A DNA stretch of 56,966 nucleotides, taken from NCBI GenBank assembly GCA_013286565.1, contig JABDFM010000014.1, positions 1 to 56,966 on the forward strand, read 5' to 3'. Below the pieces are notes generated by a model, which worked only from the letters and a program-made list of their open reading frames with translations, had not been told where the DNA came from and made no database searches. Source of the DNA: Bacteroidota bacterium (GTDB lineage Bacteria; Bacteroidota; Bacteroidia; Sphingobacteriales; Sphingobacteriaceae). Shown in pieces: positions 27,610 through 35,488 of this stretch; within the stretch, counting starts at the first letter, position 1, and the number at the start of each line of letters is the position of its first letter. Made by a program: the position numbers and the translations under genes.

Positions 27610-27807
27610 CTAACGCAGGCTTTTTGAATAATTCAGGATACTATCTACCGTTTTATGGCTTGGATTTTTCTTTAAAAGATCCAGTTCATTACGTAGAGAG
27701 TGGTAAAATATCAGATCATCAGCCTCTAAATTCTCCGTGGCATTTGATTCTTTCATAGCCGAGACGTTAGCATTTTCATTTAAAATTGTAGTAGAAGTTT
27801 CGCCCAT
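27610..27807 (-). CDS. Small acidic/polar protein, 65 aa, unknown function
   Basis: Starts MGETSTTILNENANVSAMKE and ends with VDSILNYSKSLR. A polar, probably disordered N-terminus (residues 1-28) is followed by a helix-prone part (DDLIFYHSLRNELDLLKKNP). No membrane segment or Cys. The clean helix pattern and use of common codons favour a real gene over chance. Upstream of nth on the same strand. Confidence 0.55.
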   Translation of the reverse strand: MGETSTTILNENANVSAMKESNATENLEADDLIFYHSLRNELDLLKKNPSHKTVDSILNYSKSLR

Positions 27808-27915
27808 ACGCTTTTTCTCAAAAAATTAAGTTTGTATAATTTGGTTTTTATACAATCAATAACGACAGCGTAATCATAATATTTTATCGAAGATGAAATT
27901 TAGATGAAATTTTTA

Positions 27916-27957
27916 GCCCCACCCAAACCCTCCCCTGTAGGGAGGGCTTTATAAAGC
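27916..27957. repeat. C-rich palindromic repeat
   Basis: CCCTCCC (27928-27934) and GGGAGGG (27940-27946) form a 7-bp stem with a CTGTA loop, flanked by AGCCCCACCCAAA on the left and CTTTATAAAGC on the right. This layout is like the palindrome inside uvrA (CCCCACCTAAATCC ... GGACTTTAGAAAGC), so it probably belongs to the same repeat superfamily. Confidence 0.65.
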
Positions 27958-27987
27958 AAAAAACCTCTCTGAAAATAACAAAGAGGT
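27958..27987 (-). terminator. Intrinsic terminator downstream of the ECF sigma gene
   Basis: On the minus strand ACCTCT pairs with AGAGGT across a 12-nt loop or longer, followed by TTTTTTGC. It sits between the sigma-factor gene and the C-rich repeat and is the only terminator-like structure with a T run in this gap. Confidence 0.6.
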
Positions 27988-28012
27988 ATAATATTAAAGA
28001 GGTATAATATTA
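27981..28012. repeat. 16-bp perfect tandem duplication
   Basis: AAGAGGTATAATATTA occurs twice with no gap (27981-27996 and 27997-28012). It overlaps one arm of the terminator, so the duplication provides a second possible arm. Confidence 0.75.
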
Positions 28013-28035
28013 TTGATGAGAAAATAAAAAGTCTC

Positions 28036-28053
28036 TCCGCCAACTGGCGGAGG
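28036..28053. repeat. Palindrome of the TCCGC-CAACTGG-CGGA type
   Basis: CTCCGCCA/TGGCGGAG is an 8-bp stem with a 2-nt loop. It is a relative of the 16-bp palindrome in the tRNA-Met array and uvrA (TCCGC and GCGGA ends, different centre). Confidence 0.6.
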
Positions 28054-28123
28054 AGATTATTCACAAATCATTTGATTTCTAAAGGTGTTCATGAAGGCTT
28101 CGCCGTTTAGAGGGGGCTCGGGC

Positions 28124-28708
28124 TCAATTTTTCAAACTTAGCTCTTTGCTTTGCATCATTTTGCGCAGGTTGTTCAGCGCATAACGCATACGGCCAAGGG
28201 CGGTATTGATGCTTACATCTGTGATATCGGCAATTTCTTTAAAACTCATATCGCCAAAGTGGCGCATGATCAGTACTTCTTTCTGTTCGGCAGGTAAAAG
28301 ATGGATCAGTGTTTTAAGGTCCTTATAAGTTTGCTCGCGCACCATACGGTCTTCCGTGCTTTCATCATAATTGCCCAGTACTTCAAAAATATCAAAATCG
28401 TCGCCGTTGTTAATAACGGGGGTGCGTTTCTCGCGCCTGAAATGGTCGATCACCAAATTATGGGCGATACGGCTTACCCAGGGTAAAAATTTGCCCTCCT
28501 CATTATATTTACCGGCACGTAGTGTATTGATAACTTTTATGAATGTATCCTGGAAAATATCTTCGGCAAGGTATTCGTCTTTTACCAGTAAATATATCGA
28601 AGTGTAAATTTTTGATTGGTATCGGTGTATCAACTCCACAAGCCCGGCCTCATCGCCAGAAATATAAAGATGGATTAGATCCTGATCACTTTTCAATTGA
28701 AAATCCAT
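28124..28708 (-). CDS. ECF-type RNA polymerase sigma factor
   Basis: 194 aa. Region 2 is visible in YQSKIYTSIYLLVKDEYLAEDIFQDTFIKVINTL and FLPWVSRIAHNLVIDHFRREKR; region 4 in LPAEQKEVLIMRHFGDMSFKEIADITDVSINTALGRMRYALNNLRK. No region 3, so it is an ECF (group IV) sigma. No anti-sigma gene is adjacent. From memory a close homologue is well conserved in Bacteroidota and not tied to an anti-sigma, so it may be a constitutive or envelope-stress regulator; its targets cannot be read from here. Confidence 0.93.
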   Translation of the reverse strand: MDFQLKSDQDLIHLYISGDEAGLVELIHRYQSKIYTSIYLLVKDEYLAEDIFQDTFIKVINTLRAGKYNEEGKFLPWVSRIAHNLVIDHFRREKRTPVINNGDDFDIFEVLGNYDESTEDRMVREQTYKDLKTLIHLLPAEQKEVLIMRHFGDMSFKEIADITDVSINTALGRMRYALNNLRKMMQSKELSLKN

Positions 28709-29112
28709 AGATTACTACTTTAAACTAAATTTAAATCGCTAATTATTAAAGTAGAGTTTAATCTATAAGGGTTGCTTTTGTTAATAAATTGTTACCTCAA
28801 ATAAAATGATTTTTCGCCTAAAAAGCAAATTATATTTCAGGCATAGTTTCAAATTATTGTGTTTTTGGCCAAATTTAACATTATTTAACACTTAATATTT
28901 AGACTAAAATAAGCTTTCAGGGTTTATTTATGGCGACATAAAAGTATTACAATCAATAAACTAAATCCATTTGGAAACGGCTAAATATTTTAGGATTTTT
29001 GCATTTTGGAGAAAAGTTCACTGGTTCATCGGCTCATTAGTTCATTGGTAAAATGTTCATTAATAGCGCAAACAGACCAATGAACCATTATCTATGAACC
29101 ATCAGCTATAAA
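28709..29112. other. 404-bp divergent intergenic region between the sigma factor and uvrA
   Basis: Mostly AT-rich with no gene. The last 90 bp carry the nested inverted repeats described at 29023-29100. Confidence 0.6.
29023..29100. promoter_or_regulatory. uvrA: Nested inverted repeats in the uvrA leader
   Basis: GTTCATTGGT (29040-29049) pairs perfectly with ACCAATGAAC (29076-29085), and outside it GGTTCAT (29023-29029) pairs with ATGAACC (29094-29100). The outer arm ends 12 bp before the start codon, so the fold could mask the ribosome-binding site. The sequence reads as repeated TTCATTGGTTCAT words on both strands. Confidence 0.55.
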
Positions 29113-32079
29113 ATGAGCAGCGAAGCAGAAAAAGATCCTCAACATCACATCATCATAAAAGGCGCCAGGGTACACAACCTTAAAAATATGGATGTGGCTA
29201 TACCTAAAAACAAGCTGGTGGTTATCACGGGTATGTCGGGCTCGGGCAAATCGTCCCTGGCTTTTGATACCCTGTATGCCGAAGGTCAGCGCCGTTATGT
29301 GGAGAGTCTTTCCAGCTATGCCCGCCAGTTTTTAGGGCGGATGAACAAACCTGATGTTGACTATATAAAAGGCATAGCGCCTGCCATCGCCATTGAGCAA
29401 AAGGTGATCACTTCCAACCCGCGTTCTACCGTGGGTACATCTACGGAGATATATGATTACCTCAAACTGCTTTTTTCACGTATCGGCAAAACTATTTCGC
29501 CGTTATCGGGACAGATAGTTAAAAAAGATACCGTAACCGATGTGGTTAATTTCATCATTGCCATGCCGGATGATACGCAGGTTACTATTTTATGCCCGCT
29601 ATATCCGCATAATAACCGCAGCCTGAAAGAAGAACTGGCGGTATTATTGCAAAAAGGATTTGTGAGGGTGGATTACCAGGGCAAACTATCGCGCATAGAA
29701 GATCTGTTGGAAGACCCATCAGTTGATGCCGGTTCCATGAAGATCAAGCTGAAAGCGGATAGCAAGAAAGCAAGTAATACAGACAATTCAGCACTCACTA
29801 ATCACTACTCGGAAGTTAAGATCGTTATTGACCGTATCACCAAAAACGAAACGGACGAAACCATCAGTCGTTTAGGCGACTCGGTGCAGACCGCGTTTTT
29901 TGAAGGTAAAGGCGATTGTTATATACGATACCGCAAGCCTGAAGAAGCCCCACCTAAATCCTCTCCGCTGGTTAGCGGAAGGACTTTAGAAAGCGGTGAA
30001 ACAGAACGTTTCTTCTGCGACCGTTTTGAACTGGACGGTATCAGCTTTGAAGAGCCTACACCGAATTTCTTCAGCTTTAATAATCCTTACGGGGCCTGTA
30101 AACGCTGCGAGGGTTATGGTAAGATCATCGGCATTGATGAGGATCTTGTAATCCCCGATAAAAGCAAAACCATTTACGAAGGAGCCATTGCCCCGTGGCG
30201 CGGCGAGAAGATGCGCGAGTGGAACGATACATTGGTAAAACATGCCTTGAAGTTCGATTTTCCAATTCACCGTCAATATAACCAGTTGACCGAAGAGCAG
30301 CAGCGATTGCTTTGGACGGGCAACCAATACTTCCGCGGGTTGGATGATTTTTTTAAAGAACTGGAAGAACAAACCTATAAAATACAATACCGGGTAATGC
30401 TGTCGCGCTATCGCGGAAAAACCACTTGCCCGGAATGTAAGGGTAGTCGTTTAAGGCGTGATGCATCTTACGTTAAAATAGCGGGTAAATCCATCACTGA
30501 TGTAGTATTGATGCCGCTGGATAAGGCGTTGGCCTTTTTTGTGGATATTGAATTGAACGAATTGGATCAAAAAGTAGGGAAGCGGCTGTTAATGGAGATC
30601 ACTAACCGGCTTGTTTTTTTGAACAATGTTGGTTTGAGCTACTTGACTTTAAACCGATTGTCGAATACCTTATCGGGTGGTGAATCGCAGCGGATCAATT
30701 TGGCTACTTCGTTGGGGAGCAGTTTGGTTGGTTCGATCTACGTGTTGGATGAGCCGAGTATCGGCCTACACCCCCGCGATACCCAGCGTTTGATCAGCGT
30801 ACTGCAGTCCCTGCGTGATGTGGGCAATACTGTTTTGGTGGTGGAGCACGAAGAAGAAATTATGCAGGCGGCCGATCATATTATTGATATCGGCCCTGAG
30901 GCCGGTACGCATGGCGGAGAGCTGATATTTTCGGGAACTTATGACGAGATCATTAAGGATGATAACAGCCTCACCGGTCGTTACCTGGCACGTAAGGAAC
31001 AGATCGCCATACCGGCCACCCGTCGCAAATGGAACGATTATATCGAAATAAAAGGCGGGCGCGAGAATAACCTGAAGCATGTGAATGTTAAATTCCCGCT
31101 GGGGGTGCTTACTGTGGTTTCGGGTGTATCCGGCTCGGGTAAAACAAGTTTGGTGAAACGCATATTGGCACCGGCGCTGTTAAAAGCATTGGGTAATTAT
31201 ACCGGCGAGCAAACCGGTGCGTATGATAGCATAGAAGGCGATTACCAGAAAATAGAACAGGTGGAACTGGTTGACCAAAACCCGATTGGCCGGTCGTCGC
31301 GCTCCAACCCGGTTACCTATGTAAAAGCCTGGGATGAGATAAGGAATTTATTTGCAAGTCAGCCTGTAGCCAAAGCTGCTGGATTGAAACCATCGGCATT
31401 TTCATTTAATGTGGAAGGCGGTCGCTGCGATGTTTGCCAAGGCGAGGGCGAGGTGAAAATAGAGATGCAGTTTATGGCGGATATATTCCTGACCTGCGAA
31501 ACCTGTGGTGGCAAACGCTTTAAACAGCATATACTGGATGTTACTTATAATGACAAGAATGTATCTGATGTGCTGAGCATGACCATTGATGAGGCGCTGG
31601 AATTCTTCAGAAAAGAGCCCAAGATACTTAACAAAATAAAGCCTTTGGTTGATGTGGGGTTGGGTTATGTGCAGTTGGGGCAATCATCCAATACGCTGTC
31701 AGGTGGCGAGGCGCAGCGTATCAAATTGGCATCTTTCCTGGTAAAAGGGAACAATGCCAATAAAACCTTGTTCATTTTTGATGAGCCTACCACCGGGCTG
31801 CATTTTGCTGATATTAAAAAACTGCTGAAATCATTTGATGCACTGCTGGATCATGGCAATACCATTATTGTGATAGAACATAATATGGATGTGATCAAAT
31901 GCGCCGACTGGGTAATTGACATCGGCCCTGAAGGCGGCGACAATGGGGGTAAAGTTATTTTCGAAGGTGTACCCGAAGACCTGATCAAACTGGAACAATC
32001 ACATACTGGCGAGTTTTTGAAAGAACGTTTCCTGCCGCCCGGCGTGCAGAGAGAAAAGCATTTTGATTGGATAGTGTGA
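29113..32079 (+). CDS. uvrA: Excinuclease ABC subunit A
   Basis: 988 aa with two ABC modules: Walker A GMSGSGKS at about 40-47 and [10 protein letters not shown] in the second half; signatures [17 protein letters not shown] and [15 protein letters not shown]; Walker [12 protein letters not shown] and [11 protein letters not shown]. The C-terminal zinc module is complete (CDVCQGEG ... CETCGG). The first zinc module lacks its first CxxC ([10 protein letters not shown]), which I believe is usual in Bacteroidota. Residues 280-295 ([16 protein letters not shown]) are encoded by a palindromic repeat inserted in frame (29954-29989), just before that module. UvrA with UvrB finds bulky DNA lesions. 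Confidence 0.97.
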   Translation: MSSEAEKDPQHHIIIKGARVHNLKNMDVAIPKNKLVVITGMSGSGKSSLAFDTLYAEGQRRYVESLSSYARQFLGRMNKPDVDYIKGIAPAIAIEQKVITSNPRSTVGTSTEIYDYLKLLFSRIGKTISPLSGQIVKKDTVTDVVNFIIAMPDDTQVTILCPLYPHNNRSLKEELAVLLQKGFVRVDYQGKLSRIEDLLEDPSVDAGSMKIKLKADSKKASNTDNSALTNHYSEVKIVIDRITKNETDETISRLGDSVQTAFFEGKGDCYIRYRKPEEAPPKSSPLVSGRTLESGETERFFCDRFELDGISFEEPTPNFFSFNNPYGACKRCEGYGKIIGIDEDLVIPDKSKTIYEGAIAPWRGEKMREWNDTLVKHALKFDFPIHRQYNQLTEEQQRLLWTGNQYFRGLDDFFKELEEQTYKIQYRVMLSRYRGKTTCPECKGSRLRRDASYVKIAGKSITDVVLMPLDKALAFFVDIELNELDQKVGKRLLMEITNRLVFLNNVGLSYLTLNRLSNTLSGGESQRINLATSLGSSLVGSIYVLDEPSIGLHPRDTQRLISVLQSLRDVGNTVLVVEHEEEIMQAADHIIDIGPEAGTHGGELIFSGTYDEIIKDDNSLTGRYLARKEQIAIPATRRKWNDYIEIKGGRENNLKHVNVKFPLGVLTVVSGVSGSGKTSLVKRILAPALLKALGNYTGEQTGAYDSIEGDYQKIEQVELVDQNPIGRSSRSNPVTYVKAWDEIRNLFASQPVAKAAGLKPSAFSFNVEGGRCDVCQGEGEVKIEMQFMADIFLTCETCGGKRFKQHILDVTYNDKNVSDVLSMTIDEALEFFRKEPKILNKIKPLVDVGLGYVQLGQSSNTLSGGEAQRIKLASFLVKGNNANKTLFIFDEPTTGLHFADIKKLLKSFDALLDHGNTIIVIEHNMDVIKCADWVIDIGPEGGDNGGKVIFEGVPEDLIKLEQSHTGEFLKERFLPPGVQREKHFDWIV
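29954..29989. repeat. Palindromic repeat inserted in frame inside uvrA
   Basis: The core TCCGCTGGTTAGCGGA (29964-29979) is the same as, on the opposite strand, the palindrome in the tRNA-Met array. It is flanked by CTAAATCC (29954-29961) and GGACTTTAG (29981-29989), which are nearly inverted copies. The surrounding GCCCCAC and AAAGC match the edges of the intergenic repeat at 27916-27957. The frame stays open through it. Confidence 0.85.
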
Positions 32080-32085
32080 GAAATA

Positions 32086-32107
32086 GCGATGGGTTTAAAC
32101 CTATCGC
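32086..32107. repeat. 22-nt palindrome after uvrA
   Basis: GCGATGGGTTT and AAACCTATCGC are inverted copies with one G-T mismatch and no loop, 6 bp after the uvrA stop codon. No T run follows, so it looks like a repetitive palindrome rather than a classic terminator, although it may stop transcription. Confidence 0.55.
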
Positions 32108-32111
32108 GATG

Positions 32112-32251
32112 AAATATATAATCCATTTTGGCCCGTGGTCGGTGTTATCACCGCACCACATGGCAGGTAATCTCTTTTGCCGATACGATGCAAATCCGTT
32201 AATGGTGCGGTGATAACACCGACCATAAGCTAAAAATATATAATCCATTTT
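32112..32251. mobile_element. MITE-like element: 23-bp perfect inverted repeats inside 18-bp perfect direct repeats
   Basis: The 23-nt arm at 32136-32158 is exactly the reverse complement of 32203-32225; the interior is 44 bp. Outside the arms an 18-bp sequence (AAATATATAATCCATTTT) occurs at both 32112-32129 and 32234-32251. No coding capacity. The direct repeats could be a long target duplication or part of a repeated unit. It lies between uvrA and a hypothetical gene. Confidence 0.7.
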
Positions 32252-32293
32252 TGATGTCTAAGTAATTAAATTTAGACACCAATCTCTCAAACC

Positions 32294-33103
32294 ATGTCAC
32301 CCCAAAAACGGATAACCGTTATTTTAATATTATTAAGCTTTTGTGCATATTATAGCAACGCATTTGCACAGACGGATGAAAAGTGGATTAAAGAATACAC
32401 TCTTGAATCTTTAGATGGCACCCCTCAAAAAGTATATCTGTTACATGAGATTGGCGCGGATTCTTACATAATAAAATGTTCAAATGATAGCATAAGGATT
32501 GATGATACGTATGGCATCAGTGGGGAGCCAGTTATTTTGAATAAAAATTTCTTGAGAATAGTTTATAATCCACGATTAGGTTCAAATCAAAGCTGCGAAA
32601 GGGTGTTATTTTTGTGCATTAGCAATAAGAAACTTTATATCGCGATGCATGTAACGTTAAATTATTATTATGAGTTGACTGAAGTTTACAACAAGAAGGC
32701 TGATTCATTAAAGTTATTTAATGAAAAAAGTGTTTACGAGTTGAAACTAAAATTAACAGGTGGAAATAAGAATGATTATAAGTTAACAGCGAATATTCAT
32801 GATATGAATTCATCAAAGCACGATCCCTCTACTAATTATAACTATGATGATAAAACAGTATTGAATTTTGACGCTCATGAAAACATTTTTTACAATGATT
32901 TCATAGAATTAAACACCATGTTTAACGTTTATGACCCAGACCCAGCTATCGGAGAGCATAAACAGCGGATTACTGGTAATTTTCCAATAATTAAACTTGG
33001 CAAAATGGAATACTATTACATAAATGATAGGTGGTACGAAGGGAGCAAGGACGATAACGGGAAAAATATTCTCTTCGGATATTCTACAAGCAATGCACAC
33101 TAA
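32294..33103 (+). CDS. Exported hypothetical protein
   Basis: 269 aa with a signal peptide (ITVILILLSFCAYYSNAFAQ, cleavage after AFAQ). The mature part is rich in Tyr, Asn, Lys and Asp and shows alternating beta-type strands (TPQKVYLLHEIGADSYIIKCSNDSIRID) without recognised motifs. AT-rich compared with uvrA. Bounded on both sides by repeat structures, so it may be part of a variable, accessory segment. No functional call. Confidence 0.65.
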   Translation: MSPQKRITVILILLSFCAYYSNAFAQTDEKWIKEYTLESLDGTPQKVYLLHEIGADSYIIKCSNDSIRIDDTYGISGEPVILNKNFLRIVYNPRLGSNQSCERVLFLCISNKKLYIAMHVTLNYYYELTEVYNKKADSLKLFNEKSVYELKLKLTGGNKNDYKLTANIHDMNSSKHDPSTNYNYDDKTVLNFDAHENIFYNDFIELNTMFNVYDPDPAIGEHKQRITGNFPIIKLGKMEYYYINDRWYEGSKDDNGKNILFGYSTSNAH

Positions 33104-33115
33104 AAATGTTGCATA

Positions 33116-33255
33116 CCTACGGCATGCCAAATGTTCCCGAATGACATATTCTACAAACGTTTTGTGCCGATGGCACATTCCTTTCGTTGATGTTGGCCCC
33201 GTCGGGGCCAAACGTTTGTAGAAAAAACAACCCCGGCAAATTCCCGTGCCGTAGG
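33116..33255. repeat. Composite palindromic repeat with nested inverted arms
   Basis: Outer arms CCTACGGCA (33116-33124) and TGCCGTAGG (33247-33255); middle arms TTCTACAAACGTTT (33149-33162) and AAACGTTTGTAGAA (33210-33223), both perfect. Inside are two small hairpins: GTGCC-GAT-GGCAC (33164-33176) and GGCCCC-GTC-GGGGCC (33195-33209). It resembles REP-type elements that I recall from Bacteroidota genomes. No coding capacity. Confidence 0.75.
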
Positions 33256-33262
33256 TACGGAA

Positions 33263-33808
33263 CTACTCATAATAAAGCGCGATAACCCCCTTATCAAGCA
33301 CTTCAGTTTTAGTCAGCTTTAATCCGTTGCTTTGAGCCCCATCTTTAAAGAATCGTTTTCCGCCCCCTAAAATGATAGGATGAACTAAAAAACGGTATTC
33401 ATCAATCAGGTCGGCTTCCATTAATGATCGTACAAGGATACCACTGCCTTCGATTTGAATTTCTTTTCCGGGCTGTTGCTTCAGTTTTGTTATTTCTCCC
33501 ACCAAATTTCCGGTGATAATGGTAGAATTGTTCCAATCGGCGTATTTTAATGTTGACGAAACAACATACTTGGGCGCACTGTTCAGCTTGGCAGCTACAC
33601 CCATTTCATTATTTTTCAGCGATGACCAGTAAGGAGCAAGCATTTGATAGGTAGTGCGCCCAAAAAGAAACCCATCGCAGGAGAGAATGCCATCCCTAAT
33701 ATAGTTTTGACGGCTTTCACTGTCAAAAGGACTAAACCATTGGGGCATTAAATCCGCATCGAAGATGCCATCAAGCGTGATCCACGCTGAAACTATTAAT
33801 TTTCTCAT
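33263..33808 (-). CDS. RibD C-terminal / dihydrofolate reductase-like family protein
   Basis: 181 aa from the ATG at 33808 (MRKLIVSAWITLDGI); the frame extends 30 residues upstream without family content. Family motifs are FGRTTYQMLAPYW, KYVVSST, and IEGSGILVRSLMEADLIDEYRFLVHPIILGGGKRFF. The fold binds NADPH; members next to regulators are often stand-alone reductases of unknown substrate, not true RibD enzymes (no deaminase domain). It lies 86 bp downstream of an AraC regulator on the same strand, which may control it. Confidence 0.85.
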   Translation of the reverse strand: MRKLIVSAWITLDGIFDADLMPQWFSPFDSESRQNYIRDGILSCDGFLFGRTTYQMLAPYWSSLKNNEMGVAAKLNSAPKYVVSSTLKYADWNNSTIITGNLVGEITKLKQQPGKEIQIEGSGILVRSLMEADLIDEYRFLVHPIILGGGKRFFKDGAQSNGLKLTKTEVLDKGVIALYYE

Positions 33809-33894
33809 TTCAGTATCTGTTAATTTATCCCAAAGTAATGCCTGGCACTCATTGAAAAATAGAATAAACCCGACAGTCGCCAAAAATATGCGGA

Positions 33895-34662
33895 TCAATC
33901 CCGGAATTCGGAACTGCGCTGCAAATACTCCTTGGGCGAATAGTGGGTAAATTCTTTAAAGGTGCGGATAAGATGGCTTTGGTCGGCATAGCCGTTTTGG
34001 TAAGCAACATCGCCCAGCCTTGAAAACTCACCGTTATTTATTTGGGTAAATGCCGAATTAAACTGGCATATCTTGCAAAATGTTTTTGGTGAAACACCAA
34101 CATGCGACTCGAACAACCGTTGCAGGCTGCGCTCAGTTATATGCAGCTCTTTCTGGATATTTCGGAGAGATATTAAACCATTGTTGTTTTGTATCGTTTT
34201 AGTGACGCACAAAATAGTATTATTTATATCTGTGCAGATAAGTTCCGTCAATTTTAGAATATAGCTATTCATCAGTTGCAGACGCATATTTAGCGAAGAC
34301 GCGTTAACAAGCTGCTCTTTCAGGCCGAGCCCACTTGCCGGTTGTGACAGACTTAAATCGATGCCCAGGTTGGTTACCTCGGTGGCGCTGAATCCGAAAA
34401 ATGTTTTTAGGGTGTGAGGATATAAAAAATAGGCTATGATGGTTAAATGATCTGAAGCTTGAAACTTAAAAGGTTTGATATTTTGTCCGTAAAGCACCAG
34501 GCTGTCTTTATTTTCTCCTGTTGACTGGAAAGCAATGCTCGGATATCCCTTGGCAATAAGTGGAATAATTACATTACCTGATAGCTTATCATCCTCAAGT
34601 ACTACAATATCTTTTACATAATGTGCAATTGATGGATGAGGCTGGATGCATTGCAACTTCAT
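33895..34662 (-). CDS. AraC-family transcriptional regulator
   Basis: 255 aa. The N-terminal 140 residues form a ligand-binding-like beta domain of unknown specificity (MKLQCIQPHPSIAHYVKDIV). The C-terminal AraC domain has two helix-turn-helix parts: ISLRNIQKELHITERSLQRLFESHVGVSPKTF and RLGDVAYQNGYADQSHLIRTFKEFTHYSPKEYL. It precedes the RibD-C-like gene and probably forms a transcription unit with it. Confidence 0.92.
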   Translation of the reverse strand: MKLQCIQPHPSIAHYVKDIVVLEDDKLSGNVIIPLIAKGYPSIAFQSTGENKDSLVLYGQNIKPFKFQASDHLTIIAYFLYPHTLKTFFGFSATEVTNLGIDLSLSQPASGLGLKEQLVNASSLNMRLQLMNSYILKLTELICTDINNTILCVTKTIQNNNGLISLRNIQKELHITERSLQRLFESHVGVSPKTFCKICQFNSAFTQINNGEFSRLGDVAYQNGYADQSHLIRTFKEFTHYSPKEYLQRSSEFRD

Positions 34663-34845
34663 TTTCAGAATATTTTATTTCACTTCAATTGGCAATAGTT
34701 CAAAGTTAGTTATTCTGATGATGTTTTTGGATGCACTGCCAATAAGTACAGAATTACACGTCAGAACATCCACGCAGGTAGGAAAGTGTTTTCATATTCT
34801 AAATAATCTTTTTTAATTTAGTATCAACCACTTAACCACTCTCGC

Positions 34846-35274
34846 ATGAAACCAAAAATCTTACTCCGCATAGCCGCCATATTAATGTTCATTCATGCAG
34901 TATTGCATACGATTGGTTTTAGCGGCTGGAAAAGCGATCCTGACCCCGCCAAGCACCAGGTGATACAGCTGATGACCGGGCAAAGATTCCCGCTCATGGG
35001 CACATCCCGCAATATGGGCGAATATTATGATGGCTTTGGTTATGCCAGCAGCATCGCCCTGGTTTTATTTGCTTTCCTGCTTTGGGTTGCATCAGGCGAA
35101 CTTTTATCCAATGCATCATTAGCCAAAAAGGTAACACTGATCCTTGCTTTTGCCTTATTATTCTGGGGAGCTGATGAATTGATCTACTTTTTCCCGTTTG
35201 CTGTAAGTATTACCTGGCTGTCCTGCCTATGCAGTTTTTGGGCATTTTTTGGATTGCGCCAACAGAAAGCCTGA
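34846..35274 (+). CDS. Small four-helix membrane protein
   Basis: 142 aa with four hydrophobic segments (about 7-25, 65-85, 95-112, 115-133) and the periplasmic-side loop HTIGFSGWKSDPDPAKHQVIQLMTGQRFPLMGTSRNMGEYYDGFGY. This loop pattern is familiar from small hypothetical membrane proteins of the LIC_13387 type; I am not sure of the family. Function unknown. Confidence 0.72.
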   Translation: MKPKILLRIAAILMFIHAVLHTIGFSGWKSDPDPAKHQVIQLMTGQRFPLMGTSRNMGEYYDGFGYASSIALVLFAFLLWVASGELLSNASLAKKVTLILAFALLFWGADELIYFFPFAVSITWLSCLCSFWAFFGLRQQKA

Positions 35275-35322
35275 ACAACCATGGGGGTCGGAATTTTTTA
35301 AAAGCGGCGGGCCAGAGCGATT

Positions 35323-35346
35323 CCCGTCCGCTGGCTAGCGGACGGG
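35323..35346. repeat. 10-bp-stem palindrome of the TCCGCT-GGCT-AGCGGA family
   Basis: Perfect 10-bp stem (arms CCCGTCCGCT and AGCGGACGGG) with loop GGCT; the central 16 bp differ from the uvrA copy only in the loop. It is followed by a pyrimidine-rich stretch to 35420 that includes a CCCCGAGGAAGG hairpin-like piece and a second arm GGCCCCACC, and it belongs to a composite repeat. Confidence 0.75.
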
Positions 35347-35488
35347 TGTAGGGTGGGGTTAACGGACTATTTTACCCCTACCTCCTCCTTCCCCGAGGAA
35401 GGAATCGTACGGCCCCACCTCTGCTTTTTATCTCCCAAATACTCATGATGTAACAACTAACCGCCTTGCATAGTCTATTACTAAAAAC

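Noticed and set aside
29946..29997. Frameshift or pseudogene in uvrA
   Set aside because: The inserted repeat keeps the frame, and all ATPase and signature motifs downstream are intact.
31851..32248. Minus-strand ORFs at the uvrA 3' end
   Set aside because: They are antisense to uvrA and run into the inverted-repeat element; no protein family features.
33809..33898. 30-residue N-terminal extension of the RibD-C-like protein
   Set aside because: It reaches into the AraC stop region and has no family similarity; MRKLIVSAWITLDG is the family start.
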